64,000 nucleotides of DNA from Paenarthrobacter nicotinovorans. Lineage in GTDB: Bacteria > Actinomycetota > Actinomycetes > Actinomycetales > Micrococcaceae. Made by a program: the position numbers and the translations under genes. The stretch covers positions 248,001 to 312,000 of the forward strand of contig NZ_SZVS01000003.1 of assembly GCF_007670255.1 (NCBI RefSeq), written 5' to 3'. This document shows positions 50,104 through 58,585 of this stretch, one piece after another (positions within the stretch are counted from its first letter, which is position 1; every line of letters begins with the position of its first letter). The notes under the pieces are model-generated. The model was given only the letters and a program-made list of their open reading frames with translations, was not told the origin of the DNA and did no database searches.

Positions 50104-51609
50104 CTAGCTCTGGATGGCGCTGGCCACTTCCAGCTGAAGCGACCTGGCTGTGCTGGCTTCCAGCTCAGCGGCGAGGTCCGGGTTCTCGTTGAGCTTGACG
50201 CCGTAGCCGGGCATCATGTCCTTGAGCTTGGACTGCCAGCCCTTGAAGTTCTTGGGGAAGGACTTCTGCAGGAGTTCGATCATGATCGGCACAGCCGTGG
50301 ATGCTCCGGGCGAAGCACCCAGCAGGGCGCCGATGGAGCCGTCCCGGGAGGCGATGACTTCGGTGCCGAACTGCAGGACGCCGCCCTTTTGCGGGTGCTT
50401 CTTGATGATCTGCACGCGCTGGCCGGCAGTGATGAGTTCCCAGTTGCTGCCCACAGCCTCGGGGTAGTACTCGCGCAGGGACTCCACCTTGGCCTCGTGC
50501 CGCTTGGCAACCTCCTTGATGAGGTAGGCCGTGAGGTCCATGTTGTCCTTGGCCACTGCCAGCATGGGGATGATGTTGCCGGGGCGGATGGACAGCGGAA
50601 GGTCCAGGTAGCTGGAGGTCTTCAGGAAGTTGGTGGAGAATCCGGCGTACGGGCCAAACAAGAGCGAACGCTTGCCGTCAACAAACCTGGTGTCCAGGTG
50701 GGGGACCGACATGGGAGGGGCGCCCACGGAGGCCTGGCCGTAGACCTTGGCGCTGTGCTGGGAGGTGATGGCCTCATCGGTGCAGCGGAAGAACTGACCC
50801 GAAACCGGGAAGCCGCCGTAGCCCTTGCTTTCCGGGATTCCTGAGGCCTGCAGGAGGTGGAGCGCGCCGCCGCCGGCGCCAACGAAGACGAACTTGGCGT
50901 GGATACGGCCATGCTCGCCGGACTTGGCGTGCTTGATGGACAGATCCCAGCCGCCACCGGCCGCACGGTTGATGTTGGTGACATCGTGGCCGTAGTTGAC
51001 CTCGGCGCCGCTGCTTTGCAGGTAGCCGGTCAGCTCACGGGTCAGGGCGCCGAAGTCGACGTCGGTGCCTTCTGCCGCGCGGGTGGCGGCAACACGCTGC
51101 TTACGGTCGCGGCCCTTGACGATCAGGGGCGCCCACTTGGCGATCTGGTCCTGGTCCTCGGTGTACTCCATGCTGCGGAAGAGCGTGTTGGGCTTGAGGG
51201 CCTCGTACCGGGTCTTGAGGAATTTCGCGTGGTCATCGCCAATGACGAAGCTCATGTGCGGAACAGTGTTGATAAAGCCCTTGGGGGAGCCGATCACGTT
51301 GGTGTCCACCAAGTGGGACCAGAACTGGCGCGAGAGCTGGAACTGCTCGTTGATGTGGAGCGCCTTGGAAGGATCCACCGAGCCGTCCTTGGCTGCGGGG
51401 GAGTAGTTAAGCTCACACAGGGCAGCGTGTCCGGTGCCGGCGTTGTTCCACGGTCCAGAGCTCTCGAGCCCTGCTTCGTCGAGTCGTTCGAACAGGGAGA
51501 TGGTCCAGGTGGGTTCAAGTTGCTTGATGAACGCACCAAGGGTGGCACTCATGATTCCGCCGCCAATAAGGACGACGTCGGCATGTTGAGTCTTGGAAAT
51601 GAAGGTCAC
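50104..51609 (-). CDS. mqo: Malate:quinone oxidoreductase
   Basis: A 501-residue FAD-dependent membrane-associated enzyme that oxidises malate to oxaloacetate with quinone reduction. The FAD motif [17 protein letters not shown] lies near residue 14, [19 protein letters not shown] near residue 53, and [15 protein letters not shown] near residue 235; the C-terminal [10 protein letters not shown] and [10 protein letters not shown] are also typical. The GTG at 51609 has GGAG 7 nt upstream. Complete length. Confidence 0.95.
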   Translation of the reverse strand: MTFISKTQHADVVLIGGGIMSATLGAFIKQLEPTWTISLFERLDEAGLESSGPWNNAGTGHAALCELNYSPAAKDGSVDPSKALHINEQFQLSRQFWSHLVDTNVIGSPKGFINTVPHMSFVIGDDHAKFLKTRYEALKPNTLFRSMEYTEDQDQIAKWAPLIVKGRDRKQRVAATRAAEGTDVDFGALTRELTGYLQSSGAEVNYGHDVTNINRAAGGGWDLSIKHAKSGEHGRIHAKFVFVGAGGGALHLLQASGIPESKGYGGFPVSGQFFRCTDEAITSQHSAKVYGQASVGAPPMSVPHLDTRFVDGKRSLLFGPYAGFSTNFLKTSSYLDLPLSIRPGNIIPMLAVAKDNMDLTAYLIKEVAKRHEAKVESLREYYPEAVGSNWELITAGQRVQIIKKHPQKGGVLQFGTEVIASRDGSIGALLGASPGASTAVPIMIELLQKSFPKNFKGWQSKLKDMMPGYGVKLNENPDLAAELEASTARSLQLEVASAIQS

Positions 51610-51688
51610 GATCAATCTCCGATAGCGGCGGCACTGGCTGTCACAGAATATCCCCGCGCAGACCCAATACTGAAATTGTGGGGGTTCG

Positions 51689-53365
51689 TCAAGACTTTAG
51701 GCGGACGTTCGTGAAAACTTCGTTGAGGACCGGTGAAGCCGGGTACCTTTCCACCTTGTTGGACAACGCCAGGGCCGAGATGGGGAAGGCGATGGGGACG
51801 GCCGGTACGGAGGCTGCGATCTCGGCATTGATGGCCTGGTATTGGGCGTTGCGCTCATCGCCATCAGGCATGGCGCGGGCACGCTCGATTTTGTGGAACA
51901 CTTCCGAATCGGTGTAGCCGAACTCGGCCCGGGTCTCGCCGAACAGCGGCCCCAGGAAGTTGTCGGCATCGGCGTACGAGCCGTTCCATCCGAGCAGGTG
52001 CAAGCCGCGGTCACCGGCTGACTGGACCTTCTGGAGGTAGCCGTTCTCCCAGTCGATGGGTACGGGTTTGATGTTGAAGCCCACTGCCACGAGCTGGCGG
52101 CTGATTTCGGCGTAGATCTTCTCGGGGGTGGGCATGTACGCCCGTGTCGCGTTCAGCGGGTAGTAGAACTTCAGTTCCTCGCCCTTGTACCCGGCCTTCT
52201 CCAGCAGCTGCTTGGCTTTATCGGGGTTGTAGCCCAGTGAAGGAGCGTTGTTGTTGAAGCCACTGAGTTTTGGTGGCACGAACTGTGAAGCCTGGGCCGT
52301 GTTGTCGATGAAGAACTTCCGGATCAAGGATTCCTTGTCCACGGCCATCTCAATGGCCTGGCGGACCTCAAGCTTGTCCAAGGGGGCTACAGCCTGGTTG
52401 ATTCCCAAGTACATGACCGAGAACGGGTCCCGCTGGATGATCTGGACACCCTTCTTGACCAGCTGGTCGAAAGTGGCAGGCGTCACCAGGTCATAAGCAT
52501 CGATTTTTCCGTCGAGGAGGGCCTGTTGCCGTGTTTCGGCGTGATCAAAAGGAATGAAGTTGATGGTGGCTATCTGGCCCCTGTTGCCCCAGTAGCCTTT
52601 GTAGCTTTGAAGGGTGATCTTGTTCTCGTCCCAGGTTCCAAACTGGTACGGGCCGGTCCCCACCGGGTGGCTGGCATAGGCCGAAACGGCCAACCCGTTC
52701 CGGGTCTGGTCAAGGACGTTGGCACGCTGGGATTCGAGGGCGGCAGGCGAGGACATGGCGAAGGCCGGGAGCGTCAGGGCTTGCAGGAAACCCGTGAACG
52801 GCCTCGTCAGGTTGATCTGCACATCCGTAGGCGAAACCACTTTGCAGTCCTTGAAGATGGAAAACACGGGTTCATCGGAGTAGGCCTTGAAGACGCCCTG
52901 GAACGAGATTCCCGGCGCTTGCTTGCGGAGGTCGGCAGGGAAAGTGAACCAGCGGTTGAAGTTTGCGCAAACTGCGGCGGAATCGAAGGGTGTTCCGTCG
53001 TGGAAGGTGACTTTGGGCCGGAGCGTGAAGTCATAGGTCAGCCCGTTGTTGCTGTCCTTCCACTCGGTGGCCAGCAGGGGAGTTGTTTCACCGGTTGATC
53101 CGTCAACGCCCACCAGCCCTTCGAGGACCTGGCGGGTGACGCGGTAGGACTCGGAGTCGGCCGTCATGGCCGGGTCAAGGCCCAAGGGCATCGAGCCGGT
53201 GCCGAAGTTGAACGTGGCAGTGGGGTCGGCGGCAGGAGTGCTGCTGGCCGACGACGACGGAGCCGGACCGGGCGTTCCGGTGCAGGCCGTCAACGCCAAA
53301 ACGGCAAAGACGGAACCCGCCCTGAGCCACTGCACGGTCAGGCTCCGCATTTTGCTGCTTGCCAC
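51689..53365 (-). CDS. ABC transporter substrate-binding lipoprotein (peptide/opine family 5)
   Basis: A 558-residue lipoprotein with lipobox ALTAC (Cys at residue 28) and a short Ser/Pro linker. The mature part matches family 5 binding proteins, with the early [28 protein letters not shown] opening in pieces, [18 protein letters not shown] near residue 115 and later [25 protein letters not shown]. Binds oligopeptides or related solutes. No permease or ATPase genes adjoin it, so it is an orphan component. The GTG at 53365 has GAGGGG 6 nt upstream. Confidence 0.9.
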   Translation of the reverse strand: MASSKMRSLTVQWLRAGSVFAVLALTACTGTPGPAPSSSASSTPAADPTATFNFGTGSMPLGLDPAMTADSESYRVTRQVLEGLVGVDGSTGETTPLLATEWKDSNNGLTYDFTLRPKVTFHDGTPFDSAAVCANFNRWFTFPADLRKQAPGISFQGVFKAYSDEPVFSIFKDCKVVSPTDVQINLTRPFTGFLQALTLPAFAMSSPAALESQRANVLDQTRNGLAVSAYASHPVGTGPYQFGTWDENKITLQSYKGYWGNRGQIATINFIPFDHAETRQQALLDGKIDAYDLVTPATFDQLVKKGVQIIQRDPFSVMYLGINQAVAPLDKLEVRQAIEMAVDKESLIRKFFIDNTAQASQFVPPKLSGFNNNAPSLGYNPDKAKQLLEKAGYKGEELKFYYPLNATRAYMPTPEKIYAEISRQLVAVGFNIKPVPIDWENGYLQKVQSAGDRGLHLLGWNGSYADADNFLGPLFGETRAEFGYTDSEVFHKIERARAMPDGDERNAQYQAINAEIAASVPAVPIAFPISALALSNKVERYPASPVLNEVFTNVRLKS

Positions 53366-53488
53366 TCTTGTCCCCTCAAGCCGGTGTGAATGCCGTGGCC
53401 GACTTAGGCCAGACCGCGTTCCAGTCTAGTTGAACGTCCTGAATGCGCCTCCCAGCGCTTTTTCAGCCAACCAAGCACCTGGATATGG

Positions 53489-53523
53489 AAAACCCCCGGA
53501 TCTGCATGTGCGCAGCCGGGGGT
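53489..53523 (-). terminator. Terminator after tRNA-Leu
   Basis: An 8-bp outer stem (53492-53499 with 53516-53523) and a 4-bp inner stem, followed on the minus strand by TTTT. Confidence 0.8.
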
Positions 53524-53556
53524 CCCTATGGCTCAAAGCCACGATGTTTCATGCTG

Positions 53557-53638
53557 TGCGCAAGGGGGGACTTGAACCCCCACGCCCGAAGGCACAGGAA
53601 CCTAAATCCTGCGTGTCTGCCAATTTCACCACTCGCGC
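53557..53638 (-). tRNA. tRNA-Leu (anticodon UAG)
   Basis: An 82-nt cloverleaf with a 7-bp acceptor stem containing one G-U pair, a long class II variable arm, a TTCAAGT T-loop and discriminator A. The anticodon loop TTTAGGT gives UAG at 53602-53604. CCA is not encoded. Confidence 0.95.
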
Positions 53639-53691
53639 TGGCTGGCAGCGGCTTATGCAGCCGGTGCCATATACGGCCTCAAGTGTACCCG

Positions 53692-54165
53692 CTACTTGTC
53701 CAGCTTGAGGTCCCGGCGCAGCTTGGCCACATGGCCGGTGGCGCGGACGTTGTACTGGGCCAAGGACACTTTTCCGTCAGGGTCGACCACAACGGTGGAA
53801 CGGATCAGTCCCTGGTAGGTCCGGCCGTAGTTCTTCTTTTCCCCCCATGCACCGTAGGCATCAGCCACGGCGTGTTCCTGGTCGGACAGCAACGGGAAGG
53901 TGAGTTCTTCCTCCGAGGCGAACTTGGCCAGGGCATCGACAGGATCGGGGGAGATCCCTACTACTTCATAGCCGGCCGCCTGCAGGGATGCCAGAGAGTC
54001 GCGGAAGTCGCAGGCTTCCTTCGTGCATCCAGGCGTTGAGGCCGCCGGGTAGAAATAGACGATGGTTTTACGGCCTTGGAAGTCGGACAAGCTGACGCTT
54101 TTGCCCGTGGCGTCCTGCAGGGTGAAGTCCGGTGCGGCGTCGCCCGGGATAAGTCGTTCAGCCAA
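53692..54165 (-). CDS. bcp: Thioredoxin-dependent peroxiredoxin (BCP/PrxQ)
   Basis: A 157-residue peroxiredoxin reducing hydrogen and organic peroxides. The peroxidatic Cys47 and resolving Cys52 lie in ASTPGCTKEACDFRD, the PrxQ spacing. PDFTLQDATGK opens the fold, and the C terminus ends in LRRDLKLDK. The open frame runs far upstream, but the family start is a TTG at 54165 with AAGGAG 7 nt upstream, a strong match that decides it. It is divergent from a MarR gene. Confidence 0.93.
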   Translation of the reverse strand: MAERLIPGDAAPDFTLQDATGKSVSLSDFQGRKTIVYFYPAASTPGCTKEACDFRDSLASLQAAGYEVVGISPDPVDALAKFASEEELTFPLLSDQEHAVADAYGAWGEKKNYGRTYQGLIRSTVVVDPDGKVSLAQYNVRATGHVAKLRRDLKLDK

Positions 54166-54238
54166 AATATGCTCCTTGGTTTCGGTCGCGGTTTCCCATT
54201 TTAGACCGCAGAAGCCGCGTCTTCGGCCCCTGCGCGCA

Positions 54239-54244
54239 TATACT
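54239..54244 (+). promoter_or_regulatory. -10 box of leaderless MarR-gene promoter
   Basis: TATACT is followed by 6 nt and the ATG at 54251, so +1 falls on the A of ATG. Confidence 0.65.
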
Positions 54245-54250
54245 GTCGGC

Positions 54251-54718
54251 ATGCCAGATATGGAGAGATGGCCCACTACCCGATTGCTTTCGACAGCTGC
54301 GCGCCTGGTGGAAATCTCGTGGAACGAAAAATTGAAGTCCATCGGCCTTACCCACGCCGGTGTCATTGCCATGCAAGTTCTTGCAGCCAAGGGTGCAATT
54401 ACCCAGGCGGCTTTGGCCGAGGTTGCACGGGTTAAGGCCCAGACCATGGGAACCACCCTTGCACGGCTTGAGCTGCACGGGCATGTCACACGCCACCGTA
54501 GCGACTCCGATCGCAGGAGCCACGTCGTTACCTTGACGGAAGCCGGCAGTGCGGCCCTTGCAGAAGCTGTGAAGCTTGAGCAGGAAGTGTTGTCGCCCGT
54601 TGCCGTGGACACTGCCAGGTTGCGGGAGGAGCTTAGGATTGTTGTTCGCGGGCTTGCAGGCTTGCCGGCCCCGGAGCAGGAGTCCTCCGGCGTCGAAAGC
54701 GACATCCCGCAAGCATGA
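54251..54718 (+). CDS. MarR-family transcriptional regulator
   Basis: A 155-residue winged-helix regulator. The recognition segment is ITQAALAEVARVKAQTMGTTLARLE near residues 50-74, followed by the wing SDSDRRSHVVTLTEAG. The C-terminal helices mediate dimerisation. It starts leaderless, with a near-consensus TATACT. It is divergent from the peroxiredoxin gene bcp, with 85 bp between starts, which suggests a peroxide or redox link; that is inference. Confidence 0.88.
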   Translation: MPDMERWPTTRLLSTAARLVEISWNEKLKSIGLTHAGVIAMQVLAAKGAITQAALAEVARVKAQTMGTTLARLELHGHVTRHRSDSDRRSHVVTLTEAGSAALAEAVKLEQEVLSPVAVDTARLREELRIVVRGLAGLPAPEQESSGVESDIPQA

Positions 54719-54731
54719 TGTAGAAAGCAAC

Positions 54732-54765
54732 CCCGGCAGGCTTCCCGCGCGGAATTCCTGCCGGG
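54732..54765. repeat. Inverted repeat after the MarR gene
   Basis: CCCGGCAGG (54732-54740) is matched by CCTGCCGGG (54757-54765). No T-run follows on either strand. Confidence 0.5.
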
Positions 54766-54772
54766 CAAAAGC

Positions 54773-54811
54773 AAAGGCTCCGGATCGTGGTGAACGATCC
54801 GGAGCCTTTTT
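54773..54811. terminator. Bidirectional terminator, MarR gene / tRNA-Lys
   Basis: A 16-bp stem (54773-54788 with 54794-54809) around a 5-nt loop has a T-run on the plus strand and an A-rich left flank that gives TTTGCTTTTG on the minus strand. Confidence 0.85.
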
Positions 54812-54817
54812 CAGTGG

Positions 54818-54890
54818 TGCACCCCCCGGGACTCGAACCCGGAACCCATTGATTAAGAGTCAATTGCTCTGCCAGTTGAGCTAGAGGTGC
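54818..54890 (-). tRNA. tRNA-Lys (anticodon CUU), copy 1
   Basis: A 73-nt cloverleaf: acceptor stem GCACCTC/GGGGTGC with one G-U pair, D-arm with AACTGG loop, anticodon loop CTCTTAA (CUU), T-loop TTCGAGT, discriminator A. A 3' CCA is encoded at 54815-54817. It is identical in the visible body to the copy 249 bp away. Confidence 0.95.
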
Positions 54891-54952
54891 AGCTATTGTT
54901 GGGGACCTTCCAGGGAATTCGCATTCCTTGTTGACCTCCGCAACGACAAATA

Positions 54953-54958
54953 ACTCTA
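54953..54958 (-). promoter_or_regulatory. -10 box of tRNA-Lys copy 1
   Basis: TAGAGT on the minus strand lies 63 nt before the tRNA 5' end, within a 25-nt block also found before copy 2. Confidence 0.45.
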
Positions 54959-55026
54959 CACCACAATTCGCTGCTTCAAAACCAAGCCCAGTGGGCTGCC
55001 AGTGATTGCATTCCTTGGGGAAAACA

Positions 55027-55060
55027 AAAGGCCTTGGAGTGAAATCACTCCAAGGCCTTT
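55027..55060 (-). terminator. Terminator after tRNA-Lys copy 2
   Basis: A perfect 15-bp stem (55027-55041 and 55046-55060) with a 4-nt loop, followed on the minus strand by TTTTGTTTT. Confidence 0.9.
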
Positions 55061-55066
55061 CAGTGG

Positions 55067-55139
55067 TGCACCCCCCGGGACTCGAACCCGGAACCCATTG
55101 ATTAAGAGTCAATTGCTCTGCCAGTTGAGCTAGAGGTGC
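55067..55139 (-). tRNA. tRNA-Lys (anticodon CUU), copy 2
   Basis: Same 73-nt body as copy 1, with CCA encoded at 55064-55066. It has its own terminator and its own promoter block, so the two copies are separate transcription units. Confidence 0.95.
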
Positions 55140-55202
55140 AGTTGTTGATTTCGATCAACCGTGGGGCTTTTCTTTCCCCGGCGATCTCCGCAACGACATG
55201 TA

Positions 55203-55208
55203 ACTCTA
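55203..55208 (-). promoter_or_regulatory. -10 box of tRNA-Lys copy 2
   Basis: TAGAGT on the minus strand lies 64 nt before the tRNA 5' end, in the same sequence context as the copy 1 box. Confidence 0.45.
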
Positions 55209-55256
55209 CACGACTTGGCCCGAAGTGTGAAATCGGCCCGGCGTGGCGGTCCAAGC

Positions 55257-56408
55257 TCAGGACCTGACCCGCAAAATCAGCGCAAAGTCAGGGCTTTGGT
55301 TGTTGCTGAGCACCCATAGATCTCCATTCGGGGCACGGGCCACGTCCCGCAGGCGACCGTATTCGCCTGTGAAATAAGCCACAGGGGTACCAGCGGTTTC
55401 GTCTTGCAGGGGGACCGACCAGAGGCGCTGCCCGCGCAGGGCGCCCGTATAGGCCACGCCGTCCACGATTTCCAGTCCGCTCGGGGAGGACTGGGACGTC
55501 GATGGCCAAACGACTTTCGCATCGATGAGGCCGTCCCTGCCGGGCGCCCCTGTCACCTGGGGCCATCCATAGTTGCCTCCTGGCGTGATCAGGTTCAGCT
55601 CGTCATCAACATCCGGTCCAAATTCACTCGCCCAGAGCCTGCCCGCACTGTCCCATGCCAGTCCTTGGACGTTCCGGTGGCCGTAGCTGTATACGGGGTT
55701 ATTCCCGAAGGGGTTGCCGGGCGCCGGCCTTCCTTCCGGGGTGAGGCGGAGGATCTTGCCGCCAAGGGCTCCCTTGTCCTGCGGTTGCTCACGCCGCTGG
55801 GAGTCCCCGGTACCGACATAGAGCATTCCGTCCGGCCCGAAACGGATGCGTCCGCCGTTGTGGGTGGATGCCTTCGGGATGCCTTGGAAGATCACCTCCG
55901 GTGCACCGAGGCCGAGCACTCCTGACGCGCCTTCGGTGACCTGCATCCTTGCAACCCGGTTGTCATTTGCCGCCGTGAAGTAGGCATAAAGTTGCCGGTC
56001 AACGGCGAAGGATGGTGACAACGCCAGGCCCAGCAAGCCGCCTTCCCCGCCGGGAACGACGCCGGACACCTTGCCGAGTGGGGCTGCCTTGCCGTCCCTG
56101 ATCGCCACGACGTTCGCCGAGTCGCGCTCCGATACCAAGGCAGTGCCGTCCGGCAGGAACACAACGGACCATGGCAGCTGCAGGCCGGCGTCGAGCTTTC
56201 CGATAAGTTCAAGCGACCCCGCAGATGCCTGCGACGCCTGGCCGCTTCCGGGACCGACGGTCCCGGAAGCGGTCGGGTTCGGGGTGGCAGCCGTGCCGGG
56301 GGAGGACGTGCTTCCAGTGCACCCGGACAGTGTCATGGTTACGGCTACCGCGAGGGCGGCCACTTGTCCTGCTGCCCGGTGTCCGCCCGGGAGCGACTGC
56401 TTACCCAT
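55257..56408 (-). CDS. PQQ-type sugar dehydrogenase lipoprotein
   Basis: A 383-residue lipoprotein with lipobox LSGC (Cys at residue 30) and a Thr/Ser/Pro linker. The mature part is a six-bladed beta propeller of the glucose/sorbosone dehydrogenase family, with GLQLPWSVVFLPDGTALVSERD near residue 75 in pieces, THNGGRIRFGPDGMLYVGTGD near residue 190, and ASEFGPDVDDELNLI near residue 260. Members oxidise aldose sugars with PQQ. No PQQ synthesis gene is in view, so the cofactor may be imported or the activity lost. Confidence 0.88.
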   Translation of the reverse strand: MGKQSLPGGHRAAGQVAALAVAVTMTLSGCTGSTSSPGTAATPNPTASGTVGPGSGQASQASAGSLELIGKLDAGLQLPWSVVFLPDGTALVSERDSANVVAIRDGKAAPLGKVSGVVPGGEGGLLGLALSPSFAVDRQLYAYFTAANDNRVARMQVTEGASGVLGLGAPEVIFQGIPKASTHNGGRIRFGPDGMLYVGTGDSQRREQPQDKGALGGKILRLTPEGRPAPGNPFGNNPVYSYGHRNVQGLAWDSAGRLWASEFGPDVDDELNLITPGGNYGWPQVTGAPGRDGLIDAKVVWPSTSQSSPSGLEIVDGVAYTGALRGQRLWSVPLQDETAGTPVAYFTGEYGRLRDVARAPNGDLWVLSNNQSPDFALILRVRS

Positions 56409-56446
56409 GACTTTGCTCCTGCGGCTGGCCTGGGGTGTGAACCGGT

Positions 56447-57370
56447 TCAGTGCCTGCTTCGCCGGGGCGGCCGGAAACCGGCTGCCTCAGCGTGTGCCGC
56501 CGAGATGAACCATACGTCCGCTTCGACGTCGTCGTAATCCGTGGCGTCCTCATCGTGGTACGTCATGGTGGCCGCAGTCGCCTTGACGGGGTGGTCCTCG
56601 CGCGGGGTGCTGGAGGAGCCTGTTCCGTAGGGTTCTTCGGCTGCGAGGTGCCCGGTCAATGCCGCAGGGTCACCGGAGGGGGCCGGGTCCTCCGCTGCGG
56701 CCGTCTCGGCGCCGGGCAAGGTGGGGGAGTGCGGATCGGTGTATTCGTGGTGGTGGACTGGAGCGCCTGCGGAGTCCGTCCACGAGGATTCCCATTCGGC
56801 CTTGTCGGCCGCCTCGTTTGCCTGTGCGGTGTCGGCCGCCCTGGTGTCCTCAGCCTGCGTGACGTCATCCGCGGTAGGAGCGGCCTGCCAGTCGTCTACA
56901 TCGCCGGCATCAACGTCGCCGGCGTCGGCGGAGTGCAGTTTCGCCTCCGTATCCACCACCGGTTCGGCGACCACTGGTTCCTCGACAACGGGGGCCGCAA
57001 CAACGGGTTCCTCGACCGTCAGTCCAGGGGTTGGCGACGCCCCGGAACGCCCGGCTGGTTCATCGGCGGGCGCCGGCTCAACGTCCGGTGCGCCTGCGGG
57101 GGGTTCAGCAGCAGCGGCTTCCTCGCGGGCAGGTTCATCTCCGGTGGGTCCGCTGCCCTCAGCGGCCGCTTTGCCCAGGTTGGTTACTCCGGCCAGTCCT
57201 GCTACCCCTGCGGTCACCGCGCCCGGATCCGGCACCGTCCCGGTATTGGTGGGCTCCATTGCCGCGGGAGCTTGGTTTGCCGTGGAATTGGGGGCTTTGT
57301 TGCGGCTCATGAGCCACCAAACAATCGCTACGACCAAAACAATGACAATGACCCAAATTAACCAATCCAT
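56447..57370 (-). CDS. Membrane-anchored acidic protein, possible sunset-type C-terminal motif
   Basis: A 307-residue protein. An N-terminal membrane helix covers residues 2-21, followed by an Ala/Glu/Pro/Asp-rich disordered stretch of about 220 residues with short PVVEEPVVAEPVV repeats near residue 125. The C-terminal 25 residues carry VWFISAAHAEAAGFRPPRR, resembling the end of the actinobacterial sunset domain. The ATG at 57370 has AGAAGGG 8 nt upstream. Cell-surface or cytoplasmic facing of the tail is uncertain, as is function. Confidence 0.65.
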   Translation of the reverse strand: MDWLIWVIVIVLVVAIVWWLMSRNKAPNSTANQAPAAMEPTNTGTVPDPGAVTAGVAGLAGVTNLGKAAAEGSGPTGDEPAREEAAAAEPPAGAPDVEPAPADEPAGRSGASPTPGLTVEEPVVAAPVVEEPVVAEPVVDTEAKLHSADAGDVDAGDVDDWQAAPTADDVTQAEDTRAADTAQANEAADKAEWESSWTDSAGAPVHHHEYTDPHSPTLPGAETAAAEDPAPSGDPAALTGHLAAEEPYGTGSSSTPREDHPVKATAATMTYHDEDATDYDDVEADVWFISAAHAEAAGFRPPRRSRH

Positions 57371-57488
57371 GGCGGATGCCCTTCTGCTCACAGGGGTGCA
57401 GTACGTGGTATTTCCGACGTTACGTGCCTGCTAATGGGCTGTCCAGCGTTTGGGCGGCTGGTCCCGAAATTTATCAGTCTGCTTAGTA

Positions 57489-57534
57489 AGGGCTGGGCGG
57501 AAATTACTTTGGAGGGAATTCCGTCCAGTCACCT
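57489..57534. promoter_or_regulatory. Possible LysR-type operator
   Basis: GGGCGGAA is matched inversely, at 7 of 8 positions, by TTCCGTCC across about 16 nt, just before the LysR-gene -10 box. The stretch from 57371 holds no gene. Confidence 0.35.
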
Positions 57535-57539
57535 ACTCT
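57534..57539 (+). promoter_or_regulatory. -10 box of leaderless LysR-gene promoter
   Basis: TACTCT is followed by 6 nt and the ATG at 57546. Confidence 0.5.
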
Positions 57540-57545
57540 GGCTCC

Positions 57546-58478
57546 ATGGACTTCAAAAGGCTGCAGATTCTGCGCGAGTTGGCGGACCGCCAAAGTGTGG
57601 GTGCCACAGCAGATGCCATGAATGTCACTGCTTCCGCCGTTTCGCAGCAGTTGAAGACGCTTCAGGCGGAATTGGGGGTGAGCCTGGTGGAAAAAGTCGG
57701 CAGGGGAGTGCAACTTACCGAAGCCGGGCAGGCCATGGCGGCCGCCGCGGCGGAAATCGCCACGGCCATGGCGCGCGCGGAGTCCACAGTGGACCGTTAT
57801 CGACAGGGCTGGCAAACCCATGTTTCAGCGGCCTTCTTCCCCAGTGCCGCCGAGATGCTGCTGCCGGGAATGCTGCGTCGCGTTGCCGCTGTCCGGGGAC
57901 TGGGCTTCGATGCCCATTTCGAGGATCCGGGCACTGCACACTTCGCTCCCTTGGTGGCCGACTACGACATTGTGCTGGCGCACAGTGTGGACGGGCCCGG
58001 GGTCTTCGCCGCGAGCGGACTCGCTGTGGTTCCACTGTTGGAGGAAGCCCTCGATGTCGCAATGCCTGCAGGACATCCCCTGGCAGCCGCAGAGCGGTTG
58101 ACTCCGGAAGACGTGGTGGGCCATCCGTGGATCGGCGTTCCGGAGGGGTTCCCCTTCGACGCGGTTCTCCGGCAAATAGAGGTCCACGCGGGACGGCAGG
58201 CCTCGCGGGGCCAACGGTACCCGGACCTGAGGGTACTCGAAGCGCTGGTGGTGGCTGGTCACGGAATCTGCCTTTTGCCCCGCTATACGGCGCGGGCCAA
58301 TGCCCGCAGGGGGCTTGTCCTTCGGCCTTTGACAGGCGTGAAGGCGAGCAGGAGCATCGTTGCCCTGGCACGGCAGGAGGTCGCTGCCCGGTCCACCATT
58401 GCCGGAGTCCTCGACATGCTCCAGGCCGAAGCTGCCGGGATTGCCAGGGAGTTGGATGACGCGCCCGCCCGGAAGTGA
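57546..58478 (+). CDS. LysR-family transcriptional regulator
   Basis: A 310-residue regulator. The N-terminal helix-turn-helix covers residues 1-60 (LQILRELADRQSVGATADAM, then ASAVSQQLKTLQAELGVSLVEK). The effector domain runs from about residue 85, with VVGHPWIGVPEGFPFD near residue 195. It is followed in the same direction by ilvD, 107 bp on, but ilvD has its own leaderless promoter, so a regulatory link is only positional. Confidence 0.9.
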   Translation: MDFKRLQILRELADRQSVGATADAMNVTASAVSQQLKTLQAELGVSLVEKVGRGVQLTEAGQAMAAAAAEIATAMARAESTVDRYRQGWQTHVSAAFFPSAAEMLLPGMLRRVAAVRGLGFDAHFEDPGTAHFAPLVADYDIVLAHSVDGPGVFAASGLAVVPLLEEALDVAMPAGHPLAAAERLTPEDVVGHPWIGVPEGFPFDAVLRQIEVHAGRQASRGQRYPDLRVLEALVVAGHGICLLPRYTARANARRGLVLRPLTGVKASRSIVALARQEVAARSTIAGVLDMLQAEAAGIARELDDAPARK

Positions 58479-58572
58479 GCCCGCAGGGCGAAACTCCCAC
58501 TGCCTTCCCGCAATATTCGGCTGATGCTGCTTAACCCGGCGGGGAACAGGGCCTGGGGACGCGTGGTGCACA

Positions 58573-58578
58573 TAGACT
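58573..58578 (+). promoter_or_regulatory. -10 box of leaderless ilvD promoter
   Basis: TAGACT lies 7 nt before the ilvD ATG at 58586. Confidence 0.6.
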
Positions 58579-58585
58579 TTGGACC

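Noticed and set aside
53692..54774. Upstream extension of the bcp frame beyond 54165
   Set aside because: The extension runs antisense across the leaderless MarR gene and has no family similarity; the TTG at 54165 has a near-perfect ribosome site.
54815..55140. tRNA-Lys genes as an integration site for a mobile element
   Set aside because: Both genes are intact with normal terminators, and no integrase, phage gene or flanking direct repeat is seen.
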